A stretch of DNA of 12,461 nucleotides from JBBTSQ01 sp038078755 (GCA_038078755.1 JBBTSQ010000046.1:1-12461), one strand, 5' to 3'; shown: positions 5,389 to 12,412, counted from the stretch's first letter. Translations and numbers: made by a program. The notes: generated from the sequence alone by a model not told the origin.

Positions 5389-5673
5389 TTAGGCGATTAT
5401 TTTCTGGACTTTCACATACTGACCTTCTCGATCGGGAGCTTCGGACAATAGCGCATCGGTGTGTTCAAGAGATGAGTGGGCTCCGACATCTTCTCGAAAG
5501 ACATTAACTGCGGTCGACGCCGTATCGGAAATAGGCGCAATCACCACCTGCTTGAGCTGATCGACATAGCCCAAAATAGCATCAATTTGCTTGGTAAAAC
5601 TATCTTTTTCGGCCGAAGTTACATCAATACGCGCGAGCGAGGCCAACTTTTCAATTTCAGTCTTACTAATCAT
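5389..5673 (-). CDS. gatC: Glutamyl-tRNA(Gln)/aspartyl-tRNA(Asn) amidotransferase subunit C
   Basis: The 94-residue protein has the GatC pattern: an N-terminal helix starting with EIEKLASLARID, then FTKQIDAILGYVDQLKQV, and a C-terminal tail LSEAPDREGQYVKVQKII with the typical (R/A)ED or REG-x-x-V-P/KV ending. GatC wraps around GatA and holds it to GatB. Length is normal (about 95 residues). It is the first gene of the gatC-gatA-membrane-protein operon. A -10 box nine bases before the ATG suggests a very short or absent leader. Confidence 0.95.
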   Translation of the reverse strand: MISKTEIEKLASLARIDVTSAEKDSFTKQIDAILGYVDQLKQVVIAPISDTASTAVNVFREDVGAHSSLEHTDALLSEAPDREGQYVKVQKIIA

Positions 5674-5682
5674 GGTAAAAGT

Positions 5683-5691
5683 ACTATAGCA
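5683..5691 (-). promoter_or_regulatory. Extended -10 promoter of gatC
   Basis: TGC-TATAGT (5691-5683, minus strand) is followed by nine bases and the gatC ATG. No convincing -35 is seen. The mRNA would have almost no leader. Confidence 0.5.
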
Positions 5692-5711
5692 CAGCTTTTT
5701 ATCTTTTGCCC

Positions 5712-5781
5712 TAAGAGCCTATCTCCAATCTAACCGTGCACTATGAAGATAGCGAGGCATTAGATTGAAGATAGGCTCTTA
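5712..5781 (-). terminator. 22-bp inverted repeat starting at the ligA stop codon
   Basis: The arms 5712-5733 and 5760-5781 pair over 22 positions. The single imperfect position is a C-A mismatch in plus-strand RNA but a G-U pair in minus-strand RNA, which suggests the minus-strand RNA is the folded form. The TAA stop of ligA (5781-5779) is the first three bases of the 5' arm. The 26-base loop contains a small CTAT-CTTC-ATAG hairpin. There is no strong U tract. It separates ligA from the gatC promoter. Confidence 0.6.
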
Positions 5782-7809
5782 CCCCAACATTTTCAAAAAT
5801 TCCGCTTCAGACAAGACGGGCACCGTGAGACGATTGGCGTCAGTTAATTTCGATCCCGGATTCTCCCCTGCCACCACATATGAAGTATTGTTTGATACCG
5901 AACCCGCAACCGATCCTCCCAACATCTTTATTTTCTGCTTTGCCTCGTCTCGGCTCAATTGTGAAAGAGTGCCCGTCAACACAAATACTTTCCCTGACAA
6001 AGCTAATTTTTGAGACGAACGTTTGCGGACTGGCAAAACGGTCACTTCTCGAAGCAGTCGGTTGAGCAATTTTTGAGACTCTTTGTTATGACACCACGCA
6101 TAGAGAGACTGCGCGACAATCGGCCCCACTCCGGAAATCGCTTCAATATCTTCAACGGTTGCTTTTCGCACCTTTTCAATCGTGCCGAAATGCTCGGCAA
6201 TATCAGACGCGGTCTCTTCTCCAACATGCATAATCGAAAGCGATACCAAGAGCCTCGCCAAAGAGACTGTCTTGGCTTTTTCAATCGAGGCGAGCAAATT
6301 GTCCACCGATGTTTCGGCAAAGCGAGGCAGAGCGAGTAAATCTCCGCGTTTCAAAGAAAAAATATCGTCAAATGCGCCGATGAGACCAGCATCAAGAAGT
6401 GCGTCAATGATTTTGGGGCCGAGTCCATCAATATCAAAGGCTTTTTTTGATACAAAATAATAAAATTTGCGCTTGAGCTGAGCAAAAGAATCGCTTGAGA
6501 CACACCGATATGCCACTTGTCCGGGGATCCGCTCGATAGCGCCGTCGCCCCCACATCCTGAGACGATTTTCGGAAAGACATAGGGCTTTTCTGTGCCGGT
6601 GCGCAAGTCAGTCAACACCTGCACGATATCCGGAATGACATCTCCCGCCTTTTGCAAAATGACCGTATCACCAATCCGCACATCGAGCCGTTTGATTTCG
6701 TCTTCATTGTGAAGTGTGGCGCGAGACACGGTCGAGCCGGCAACCAAGACTGGTCGCAAATGCGCGACCGGCGTGACGACTCCTGTCCGTCCCACCTGAA
6801 GCACAATATCTTCTACCACCGTCGTCACTTGCTCGGCAGGAAATTTAAAAGCGATGGCAAAGCGGGGCGACTTGCCCGTGTAGCCCAAGCGTTCTTGTAG
6901 CACGCGATCATTCACCTTCACCACCACCCCATCTATCAAATAGTCTTGCTTCTGGACTTTATTTCCCTGCCTGCCGGCAGGCAGGTGCCATTCTTTCCAG
7001 TAGGCAATCACTTCAGAAATACGCGCGCACCGAGCGAAGTGAGGATTGACCTTAAAGCCGAAAGTTTTGAGCAGTGTTAATTCAGCATATTGAGTATCAG
7101 GAATAGTGGCAGTCGATGCATCAATATCATAGAGAAAGGTATCGAGCTTTCTTGATGCGGCAATAGCGGGGTCAAGTTGGCGGATAGAGCCTGCGGCGAT
7201 ATTTCGCGGATTAGCAAATAATGGCTCACCGGCTTTTTTTCGTTCGGCATTTAATTTCTCAAATTGTTTTTTGTGCATCCACACCTCGCCTTCGACCACA
7301 ATATCGATCGGCTGTGACAAAGACAGTGGCACCGACTCAATGGTACGTACATTGTGTGTCACATCTTCTCCCACCACGCCATCACCTCGGGTTACCCCAC
7401 GGGTAAGTCTCCCTTGTTCATAATAGAGCACGATTTTTAGTCCATCGATTTTTAACTCACACACATACTCGACAGCTTTGTCTTCTGGCAGTTTCAAAAA
7501 TCGTTTTACTTTGGCATCAAAATTAATAATATCTTGTTCGGTAAAAGCATCGTCGAGCGACCACTGTGGCACCGTGTGGGTGAATTTGGTAAGTTCATCC
7601 TTTGCCTTGCCAGCCACTCGCTGGGTCGGTGAGTCGTGGGTGATGAGTTCCGGATATTCCCCTTCCAATTTTTTGAGCTCATCTTTCAGTGAATCAAGCG
7701 CGGCATCCGAAATATCCTGCTTGTCGAGCACGTGATAATTGTACCGATGTTTTTCAATCGTGAGGCGGAGTTTTTCGACGCGTTTTTTGACTGAATCTGG
7801 AGCGGACAT
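5779..7809 (-). CDS. ligA: NAD+-dependent DNA ligase
   Basis: LigA seals nicks in replication and repair using NAD+. I start it at ATG 7809 (676 residues), which sits six bases after a good -10 box; a GTG at 7830 would add seven residues but lies upstream of the inferred transcription start. Domain Ia (HRYNYHVLDK...) binds NMN. The adenylated Lys is K120 in CELKIDG, and RGVTRGDGVVGEDVT and IDGVVVKVND follow. An OB domain, four HhH motifs (for example FDIDGLGPKIIDALL) and a C-terminal BRCT domain (LSGKVFVLTGTL...) complete it. Two oddities: an in-frame insert LPAGRQG from a 20-bp palindrome in the adenylation domain, and a zinc finger with only two Cys (SGCGG and YRCVSSDSFAQ) where four are usual. 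It appears to be transcribed alone. Confidence 0.97.
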   Translation of the reverse strand: MSAPDSVKKRVEKLRLTIEKHRYNYHVLDKQDISDAALDSLKDELKKLEGEYPELITHDSPTQRVAGKAKDELTKFTHTVPQWSLDDAFTEQDIINFDAKVKRFLKLPEDKAVEYVCELKIDGLKIVLYYEQGRLTRGVTRGDGVVGEDVTHNVRTIESVPLSLSQPIDIVVEGEVWMHKKQFEKLNAERKKAGEPLFANPRNIAAGSIRQLDPAIAASRKLDTFLYDIDASTATIPDTQYAELTLLKTFGFKVNPHFARCARISEVIAYWKEWHLPAGRQGNKVQKQDYLIDGVVVKVNDRVLQERLGYTGKSPRFAIAFKFPAEQVTTVVEDIVLQVGRTGVVTPVAHLRPVLVAGSTVSRATLHNEDEIKRLDVRIGDTVILQKAGDVIPDIVQVLTDLRTGTEKPYVFPKIVSGCGGDGAIERIPGQVAYRCVSSDSFAQLKRKFYYFVSKKAFDIDGLGPKIIDALLDAGLIGAFDDIFSLKRGDLLALPRFAETSVDNLLASIEKAKTVSLARLLVSLSIMHVGEETASDIAEHFGTIEKVRKATVEDIEAISGVGPIVAQSLYAWCHNKESQKLLNRLLREVTVLPVRKRSSQKLALSGKVFVLTGTLSQLSRDEAKQKIKMLGGSVAGSVSNNTSYVVAGENPGSKLTDANRLTVPVLSEAEFLKMLG
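6966..6985. repeat. Perfect 20-bp palindrome inserted in frame in ligA
   Basis: CCTGCCTGCC followed by its exact inverted complement. On the coding strand it reads LPAGRQ(G). The same peptide and palindrome type is known from many Parcubacteria proteins. It falls in a loop between HxxEW and the IDGVVVKV motif. Only one copy is present in this window. Confidence 0.85.
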
Positions 7810-7815
7810 AGGGGA

Positions 7816-7843
7816 AGTATACCCCCACACCTAATTTATTCAA
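7816..7843 (-). promoter_or_regulatory. Promoter of ligA, implies leaderless mRNA
   Basis: TTGAAT (7843-7838), a 16-base spacer and TATACT (7821-7816) on the minus strand, then six bases and the ATG at 7809. The -35 box lies in the loop and most of the -10 box in the arm of an inverted repeat. Confidence 0.65.
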
Positions 7844-7865
7844 ACCCATTAGGTGTGGGGGTATA
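7818..7865. repeat. 18-bp perfect inverted repeat overlapping the ligA promoter
   Basis: Arms 7818-7835 and 7848-7865 match without mismatch; the loop is 12 bases. The left arm ends in the ligA -10 box and the right arm carries the same TATA on the opposite strand. It could be an operator, a duplicated promoter or a cruciform. Confidence 0.75.
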
Positions 7866-8036
7866 TCGTAGAAAGTATGAAGAGGAAGTATAGAAAAACA
7901 GATGACAGAACACAGACGCCAGACAGGAAAAGAAATCTCTCTGGCTTCGGCAAATCTATGTGCTGGCAAGACCTACTACACTATTCGCTTATTCGTACGA
8001 ATAGGAGAATAGTAAAATTTATTGGCAATAATACTC
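7866..8036. other. Gene-free stretch with one strong palindrome
   Basis: I see no credible gene. The one feature is a hairpin at 7981-8012: the 14-bp palindrome TATTCGTACGAATA enclosed by CTATTC / GAATAG, almost continuous pairing over 16 bp. Confidence 0.5.
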
Positions 8037-8064
8037 AAAAGAAAACCCGCAGTGTAAGTGCGGG
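8037..8064 (-). terminator. Intrinsic terminator of the unknown membrane-protein gene
   Basis: On the minus strand CCCGCA / TGCGGG (7-base loop) is followed by TTTTCTTTT. A second small hairpin, CGGTT / AACCG (8068-8085), lies just upstream. Confidence 0.7.
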
Positions 8065-8118
8065 GGACGGTTTATGTAAGAACCGAAAACATTGAAACTG
8101 ATTGCGGGAGGCTGGTGA

Positions 8119-8862
8119 TTATTCCTTCACCAAGACAGCAGTGGCTACCGCCTTTTTCCGACTGGCAGGGTTTGTCCCAACCAACTTGCGCAAGTGAGCC
8201 ACCTTTGGCTCCGCCGCCCTAAAGAACGGCTCGTGGTTGAGCGAGCCAACCAACCCTAATTGGTAGGCACTCTCAATCACCTCCTCGAGAGTCTGCTTTT
8301 TGCCAACTGTCCTAGCAGCGAGCGGTCCAAGAAGGAGCTCGCTGATAATCACCTCTTCCGCCAATACGGTGATCCTCTCGATGACCGTTTTCTTAAACCG
8401 TAAATGGCCGCAACTGCGACTCATGTCCAATGGTGAGACCCCGGGGAAACAGTGAGTGACCAGTGTTGACACGTGACTTTCGAAGTCCCATGGCACACAC
8501 CCTGATTTCTCATAGATGTCAGACCAGAGAGAGGCAAGAATGGCAGTCATTCCTACCGGAACTCCTATTAACGCAAACACTCTCCAAGCATTCCAGCTCC
8601 ACTCAACGACATAATTGCCATTGACCATCTGAATGAAGCAAGGGAATATGAGGGCTGTCAGAAGAAAGACATACCCGAGGAGCCTTGCTTGATCAATCTT
8701 TACGATTGGTAACCACCACGCCAGCGGATTGATCTTGCTCATCTTTTCGTATCCCTCCGCCAGCTCCCTCGGCAGCCATCCTTTGCGGATGGCCTCGACG
8801 GCGGTGTAGTAGCTGAAGTTAAACGGGGCGCTAGCGCCCGCAACCAACTGTGGACTTTTCAT
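8119..8862 (-). CDS. Unrecognised two-TM membrane protein
   Basis: I do not recognise this protein. From ATG 8862 it has 247 residues (a TTG at 8886 would add eight). Hydrophobic segments at about 61-80 (LLGYVFLLTALIFPCFIQMV) and 93-112 suggest two membrane helices forming a hairpin, with both ends on the same side. The N-terminal part has a short helix, SYYTAVEAIRKGWLPRELAEGYEKM. The C-terminal half is soluble and mixed charge, with LRFKKTVIERITVLAEEVIISELLLGPLAARTVGKKQTLEEVIESAYQLG and a basic end. Four Cys lie between the first helix and residue about 160, with no clear metal motif. It is a single-gene unit with its own consensus promoter, long leader and terminator, so it is likely well expressed and separately controlled. 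Confidence 0.75.
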   Translation of the reverse strand: MKSPQLVAGASAPFNFSYYTAVEAIRKGWLPRELAEGYEKMSKINPLAWWLPIVKIDQARLLGYVFLLTALIFPCFIQMVNGNYVVEWSWNAWRVFALIGVPVGMTAILASLWSDIYEKSGCVPWDFESHVSTLVTHCFPGVSPLDMSRSCGHLRFKKTVIERITVLAEEVIISELLLGPLAARTVGKKQTLEEVIESAYQLGLVGSLNHEPFFRAAEPKVAHLRKLVGTNPASRKKAVATAVLVKE

Positions 8863-8987
8863 TTTCAATGTTCTTTCGATGCGCAACTATTTTCTAGTCG
8901 TAGGGCTTCTGGCCCCTGTCTCTCTCGGCATCATACCGAAAGTGACTGACGATACTAGACAGATTAATAGCGCACAGTACTAATCTG
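8863..8987 (-). promoter_or_regulatory. Structured 125-nt leader, candidate cis-regulatory RNA
   Basis: Between the inferred transcription start (about 8987) and the ATG, minus-strand RNA can form a first hairpin CAGATTA / TAATCTG. A closing stem CTAGT-CGT / ACGACTAG (2-base bulge) then holds two hairpins, CGG-TATGATG-CCG (extendable by one pair) and GGGC-CAGAA-GCCC. A hairpin plus a three-way junction resembles a riboswitch-like or attenuator leader. I do not match it to a known class. Every other gene with a visible promoter here has a short leader or none. Confidence 0.5.
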
Positions 8988-8993
8988 CTTGCA

Positions 8994-9022
8994 ATTATAC
9001 ACCCATCAGTTTTATTTGTCAA
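8994..9022 (-). promoter_or_regulatory. Perfect sigma70 consensus promoter
   Basis: TTGACA (9022-9017), a 17-base spacer and TATAAT (8999-8994) on the minus strand: both boxes and the spacing are exact consensus. It drives the unknown membrane-protein gene. Confidence 0.88.
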
Positions 9023-9051
9023 GTAATTTAAGGATTAAGAGAAAGGCTACG

Positions 9052-9091
9052 TAGAGCGGTATTTTTGCTTTTTAGCAAAAATACCGCTCTA
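9052..9091. repeat. 18-bp perfect hairpin, loop TTTT
   Basis: Arms 9052-9069 and 9074-9091 are exact inverted complements, containing T and A runs. It is terminator-like in either direction, but no gene ends immediately next to it. Confidence 0.7.
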
Positions 9092-9110
9092 TTGATGGAT
9101 TTTTCAAGAC

Positions 9111-9208
9111 AACGGCTCACTGGTTTGGGTTGAGCCTTTAAAATATGGCTCAAATAAGCCACGCTACAAAACTAACGGCTCACTGGTTTCCTCGGGAAAC
9201 CAGTGAGC
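9111..9208. repeat. Two copies of a 16-bp repeat within stem-loops, gene-free
   Basis: AACGGCTCACTGGTTT occurs at 9111-9126 and 9174-9189. The second copy is part of a 14-bp perfect hairpin (9178-9191 / 9195-9208, loop TCG) of the GGTTTCC-n-GGAAACC kind also seen at 2910-2929 and 3021-3041. A third hairpin, TTGAGCC / GGCTCAA, is at 9130-9153. No gene is seen. Confidence 0.65.
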
Positions 9209-9221
9209 ATTTAAACGCATT

Positions 9222-9260
9222 CCCCGAAAATCGAAATGATTGGGGGCTTTCTCTTTTCTT
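9222..9260 (+). terminator. Hairpin with pyrimidine-rich tail
   Basis: CCCC...AATC / GATT...GGGG (9222-9246) is followed on the plus strand by TTTCTCTTTTCTT. The tail orientation would end plus-strand transcripts, though every gene here is on the minus strand. It may act as a roadblock past the pilin operon. Confidence 0.4.
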
Positions 9261-9277
9261 ATCCTTTCTGATGGTGA

Positions 9278-9299
9278 GTTGTCAGTTGTGTGTTGTTAG
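9278..9299. repeat. GTTGTCAGTTGT...TGTTGTTAG-type repeat, copy 2
   Basis: This is the plus-strand counterpart of the sequence at 3289-3317. Both copies lie within about 75 bases of the end of an operon. Its function is unknown. Confidence 0.5.
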
Positions 9300-9305
9300 T
9301 TTTTC

Positions 9306-9773
9306 CTAGTACCCTATCCGAATCCCCCTTTCCACTCGACGAAAATTATTGGCATCGCAGGTGTTGTACCCCCGCGCCTCAATCAGTGTTCGCGCCACGC
9401 CACCGATAGGAGTTTTATCGACAACAAATGAAAAACAGTACGAGCTGGTATCTGGATTTTTAAAATATTTTTTTGTGGCGCTGTTTGCGACAGTAGTATC
9501 ATTCACCGCACAGGCTGGAAACGGCGAAGCAAGAGCAATACTCCCATCTGCCATCGGAAGCGCATTTGCCTTGATATCAGCATAGAGCGCGCACTCAAGC
9601 GCCGTATCAGCGGCATAAAAGGCGGCATGAGAATTGCGCGTGGCGGAAGACAAGATCAGTTCGCGGAGCGCGATATTTGAAATCGACAAACTGATGGCAA
9701 GGAGCACCGACACCACCAGTACGGTAAACAAGAGTGCGAAGCCAGTATGTTTTTGTGAAAAAGAATGGGGCAT
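9306..9773 (-). CDS. PilX-like minor pilin (type IV pilus)
   Basis: The 155-residue protein has one N-terminal hydrophobic helix (about 12-32) right after a TG-F junction, followed by RELILSSATRNSHAAFYAADTALECALYAD. This is the PilX_N-type pattern (an ALRELILS..ARN..AFYAADTALECA helix). Leader cleavage would be after G11, but the +5 position is Phe rather than the usual Glu, as in PilX-like proteins. Four Cys in the remaining domain could form disulfides outside the membrane. It is the last gene of the operon; its start is one base after the preceding stop. Confidence 0.75.
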   Translation of the reverse strand: MPHSFSQKHTGFALLFTVLVVSVLLAISLSISNIALRELILSSATRNSHAAFYAADTALECALYADIKANALPMADGSIALASPFPACAVNDTTVANSATKKYFKNPDTSSYCFSFVVDKTPIGGVARTLIEARGYNTCDANNFRRVERGIRIGY

Positions 9774-9774
9774 A

Positions 9775-10335
9775 TTATTTCCAATTCATAAAATTTTCTT
9801 TCAGTGTCACCGATCGCACCCCTGATGGAGACCTCCAACTGACCACAACCGTTGCAGTGACTTCATTTAAAAAATCTGGATTGCGAACAATGCTGAGTTT
9901 TCGAGAAAAAGGGGTGACTTTTGTATCTAAAGATGATGTGTGAAGATATTGAAAGGTTTTCCTATCATAGTGAAGCGCGCAGACCGATGGATTAACACAC
10001 GAGCCCTTGAGCGCGCTGTCAGATCCGGTCGGACCAGTAAAAGTATCTTTGGTCGTATCCACCGCGCACGGATCTTCGGCAGAACAAAGGGTACCCACTT
10101 CTGCCAAGAAGTCAGTAAACCCATGTGTGTCACGAACCCACCGCAGATATTCAAGTAAATCTTGCCCCAGATACGCCGCTGCCAATTGCTCTTTCGAAGA
10201 CACCGCTCCAGAAAGCGAGTTGTTGGCAAGCGTCAGGGGTCCGGCAATAGCGGCCAGTAGAATCGAAATAGCTACCAGACTTTCGATGATGGTGAATGCT
10301 CGTGTCGAGGTATTGGTTGCAAAAATAAACGACAT
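9775..10335 (-). CDS. PilV / GspI-like minor pilin
   Basis: The 186-residue prepilin has leader cleavage site RA-FTIIE (after A13), with Glu at +5 and the helix SLVAISILLAAIAGPLTLANNSL, the pattern of PilV/GspI-type minor pilins. The helix continues into SKEQLAAAYLGQDLLEYLRWVRD, typical of this group. Four Cys in the middle suggest disulfides. It starts four bases after the previous stop. Minor pilins prime and tip the pilus; PilD, encoded upstream in the same operon, would process it. Confidence 0.78.
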   Translation of the reverse strand: MSFIFATNTSTRAFTIIESLVAISILLAAIAGPLTLANNSLSGAVSSKEQLAAAYLGQDLLEYLRWVRDTHGFTDFLAEVGTLCSAEDPCAVDTTKDTFTGPTGSDSALKGSCVNPSVCALHYDRKTFQYLHTSSLDTKVTPFSRKLSIVRNPDFLNEVTATVVVSWRSPSGVRSVTLKENFMNWK

Positions 10336-10339
10336 ACGA

Positions 10340-10903
10340 TTATAAATTACGCTGGGTCATCGTGGTCTGAATATCAAATCGGTTTTGAGAATCGTTCGGA
10401 TCTCTGCCTGCGTAGCCAGAAAGCAGTACTTGCACTTTAGTGCCATCAATTGAAAACGAAAGTGACTGGATAGTCGCGCCAGATGCGGTGAGCTCCTGCC
10501 CATGAGGAGCTGTCGACACTTCACTGCTTCTCTTCCTGACCAATGTCCCAGTCTTTGACAAAAAATACTGGGTAGTACCGATGCCTTTGTTTACCTGAAG
10601 TCCCACACACGACTGCGGGGCTTGCGGACAATAGTCACTCGAAATACCGCTCCCCGACACCTCGCTGTAGCCCGTGCCAAACCGAATATCACGCGACATA
10701 CTGTCGAGTGCCAAATTGACATTGTTCATCACGGTCTTGAGCGCCAAAGCTTTGCGATTGGCGTTGATCATCGACAGCATCGCGCCAGAGGCGATGGTCA
10801 CCACAATGCTAAAGATAAAAATCGACACAATCATTTCAAGCAAGGTAAAGCCACGAGAAGATGCGTAGGGATGCTTTCGTGTTTTTTTCAGAAATAAAAA
10901 CAT
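10340..10903 (-). CDS. PilW / GspJ-like minor pilin
   Basis: The 187-residue prepilin has a basic leader (KKTRKHPYASSRG), cleavage after G18 and FTLLE with Glu at +5. A hydrophobic helix IVSIFIFSIVVTIASGAML follows, then NNVNLALDSMSRDIRFG, a segment seen in PilW/GspJ proteins. The remainder is a beta-rich extracellular domain with two Cys (92 and 99). It starts one base after the GspH-like gene ends. Confidence 0.8.
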   Translation of the reverse strand: MFLFLKKTRKHPYASSRGFTLLEMIVSIFIFSIVVTIASGAMLSMINANRKALALKTVMNNVNLALDSMSRDIRFGTGYSEVSGSGISSDYCPQAPQSCVGLQVNKGIGTTQYFLSKTGTLVRKRSSEVSTAPHGQELTASGATIQSLSFSIDGTKVQVLLSGYAGRDPNDSQNRFDIQTTMTQRNL

Positions 10904-10904
10904 A

Positions 10905-11561
10905 CTAGTTGATTGAGATTTGACCGGCAGTAGTTATCCGTACCGTCTTTGATTTGGTGCCATCAGGCGAGGTAATGGTAATTGTAGCACTACTATATTC
11001 TGTCCCCCCGCCACTGTCAGTAATTTTTGCATCTGGATTTGGACGAACAAAGACGATCGCTAAACGATTAAGCGGTGCATCGGGAGTGGTACTGCATCGC
11101 TCTTGGCCGATACTTGGCTTTGCGCAAAATTGAGAAATGGTATACCCGCGATTCAAAGCAAACGCAGTGATAAATTCAGACTGACCATCATAGGTATAAT
11201 TTCCAGCTGATACACTTGGCGAAGTAAACGCATCGGCAAAAAAGACCAATGTGTTTGGATATGTACCTGTAGTATCAAGATAAATACCATAACCGCTGTT
11301 GAAATACTGATTGGCGGCGCCCTTGCCGGTGCTTTTGACATTAATACCGTACACTTGCGCCTCTCGAACAGTCAGTGCCACATCATACGCCGCATCGGTG
11401 AGCAAGAAGCTGTTATTGAAGTCTGAATTTTTGTACAAAATGATAGTGGTGAGAATAGCAAAGATGGCAACCACGACCATTAGCTCAACCAAGGTAAACC
11501 CGGTAGTAGATTTTGGCATCGCTCGTCTTTTCAAAACTGACTTTTGTGAAAAAAAAGACAT
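10905..11561 (-). CDS. GspH / FimT-like pseudopilin
   Basis: The 218-residue prepilin has cleavage after G21, FTLVE with Glu at +5 and helix LMVVVAIFAILTTIILYKN, then LLTDAAYDVALTVREAQVYGINVK, the conserved helix of GspH/FimT pilins. A beta-rich domain with two Cys follows. I keep the start at 11561 because it lies five bases from the pilD stop; ATG 11519 (MPKSTTGFTLVEL) would give a more usual short leader and is a real alternative. Confidence 0.82.
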   Translation of the reverse strand: MSFFSQKSVLKRRAMPKSTTGFTLVELMVVVAIFAILTTIILYKNSDFNNSFLLTDAAYDVALTVREAQVYGINVKSTGKGAANQYFNSGYGIYLDTTGTYPNTLVFFADAFTSPSVSAGNYTYDGQSEFITAFALNRGYTISQFCAKPSIGQERCSTTPDAPLNRLAIVFVRPNPDAKITDSGGGTEYSSATITITSPDGTKSKTVRITTAGQISIN

Positions 11562-11566
11562 AAGGG

Positions 11567-12406
11567 TTAGAAAGATACTACACTTATTGCCAACACTGAT
11601 TGGAAATCAAATAGATTGATCCCTGTAAAGAATACAATCCCGATACCAATGATTAAAAATGGTCCAAATGGTACTTCGCTTTTGAAGGTCAATCGTCCGC
11701 GGGCGGATGTGTGTGTGAGACGTTGTACCACCATCAAACACAGACTGACTATCGCCCCGACCCAGAAGCCAAAAATCACTGCGGTAAATCCCAAGGAAGT
11801 CCCAAGAAGGGCGCCGATGCCGAGCGCCAGCTTAGCATCACCCAAACCCATTGCGCGCCCTCTCGAAACATAAAAAATGAAAGCGAATGGTAGGGAGATC
11901 AGGACCGCCGAAATCAGTCGAGAAAAAAGAGTGGTCCATCCCAAACCCTCTCCTGCCGAAAGCGCAGAGTAGCCAAGCGCAAGGAGAAAGAATGCGTACG
12001 CAAATAGGTCGGGGATGATTTTATGTCGGAGATCGTAGACAAAAATAACCACAAGTACAGAGATGATAGCAAAAAGTAATCCGAGTGAGAGCGCCATCTT
12101 GCCATCAAGGATCAGCGCATTTTCAATCAGCATTAATCCCGCAAAGGTAAACAAAATTCCCGTGGCCAATTCAACCAAAGGGTACTGCACCGAGAGCGGT
12201 GTCCTGCATCCACGACACTTGCCCCGAAGCGCCACGAAGCTCACGATCGGAATCAGCTCGTGCCAAGACAGACGCTTGCCACAAGACAAACAACCGGATC
12301 GACCAGTGACCCCTCGACCACTGTTGAAACGCAAAATCACCACATTTAAAAAACTGCCGACAATCGTACCGAAGATAAAAAGGACAGTGCCAACGAGAAT
12401 ATTCAT
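11567..12406 (-). CDS. pilD: Prepilin peptidase / N-methyltransferase
   Basis: This membrane protease removes prepilin leaders and methylates the new N-terminus. The 279-residue protein has the N-terminal GSFLNVVILR motif, two CxxC pairs (C39-C42 and C64-C67) that bind zinc in bifunctional members, and about seven further hydrophobic segments. The two catalytic Asp are D125 in YDLRHKIIPD and D190 in GLGDAK. It is the first gene of the operon, with four minor pilins directly behind it as its likely substrates. A -10 box six bases before the ATG implies a leaderless mRNA. The major pilin and the assembly motor are not in this window. Confidence 0.95.
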   Translation of the reverse strand: MNILVGTVLFIFGTIVGSFLNVVILRFNSGRGVTGRSGCLSCGKRLSWHELIPIVSFVALRGKCRGCRTPLSVQYPLVELATGILFTFAGLMLIENALILDGKMALSLGLLFAIISVLVVIFVYDLRHKIIPDLFAYAFFLLALGYSALSAGEGLGWTTLFSRLISAVLISLPFAFIFYVSRGRAMGLGDAKLALGIGALLGTSLGFTAVIFGFWVGAIVSLCLMVVQRLTHTSARGRLTFKSEVPFGPFLIIGIGIVFFTGINLFDFQSVLAISVVSF

Positions 12407-12412
12407 ACGGAT

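Noticed and set aside
7809..7830. GTG at 7830 as the ligA start
   Set aside because: It lies upstream of the inferred transcription start and inside the inverted repeat; ATG 7809 sits six bases after the -10 box.
7853..8095. An 80-codon plus-strand open frame next to ligA
   Set aside because: It begins inside the inverted repeat and runs through the palindrome and the terminator; its composition does not look like a protein.
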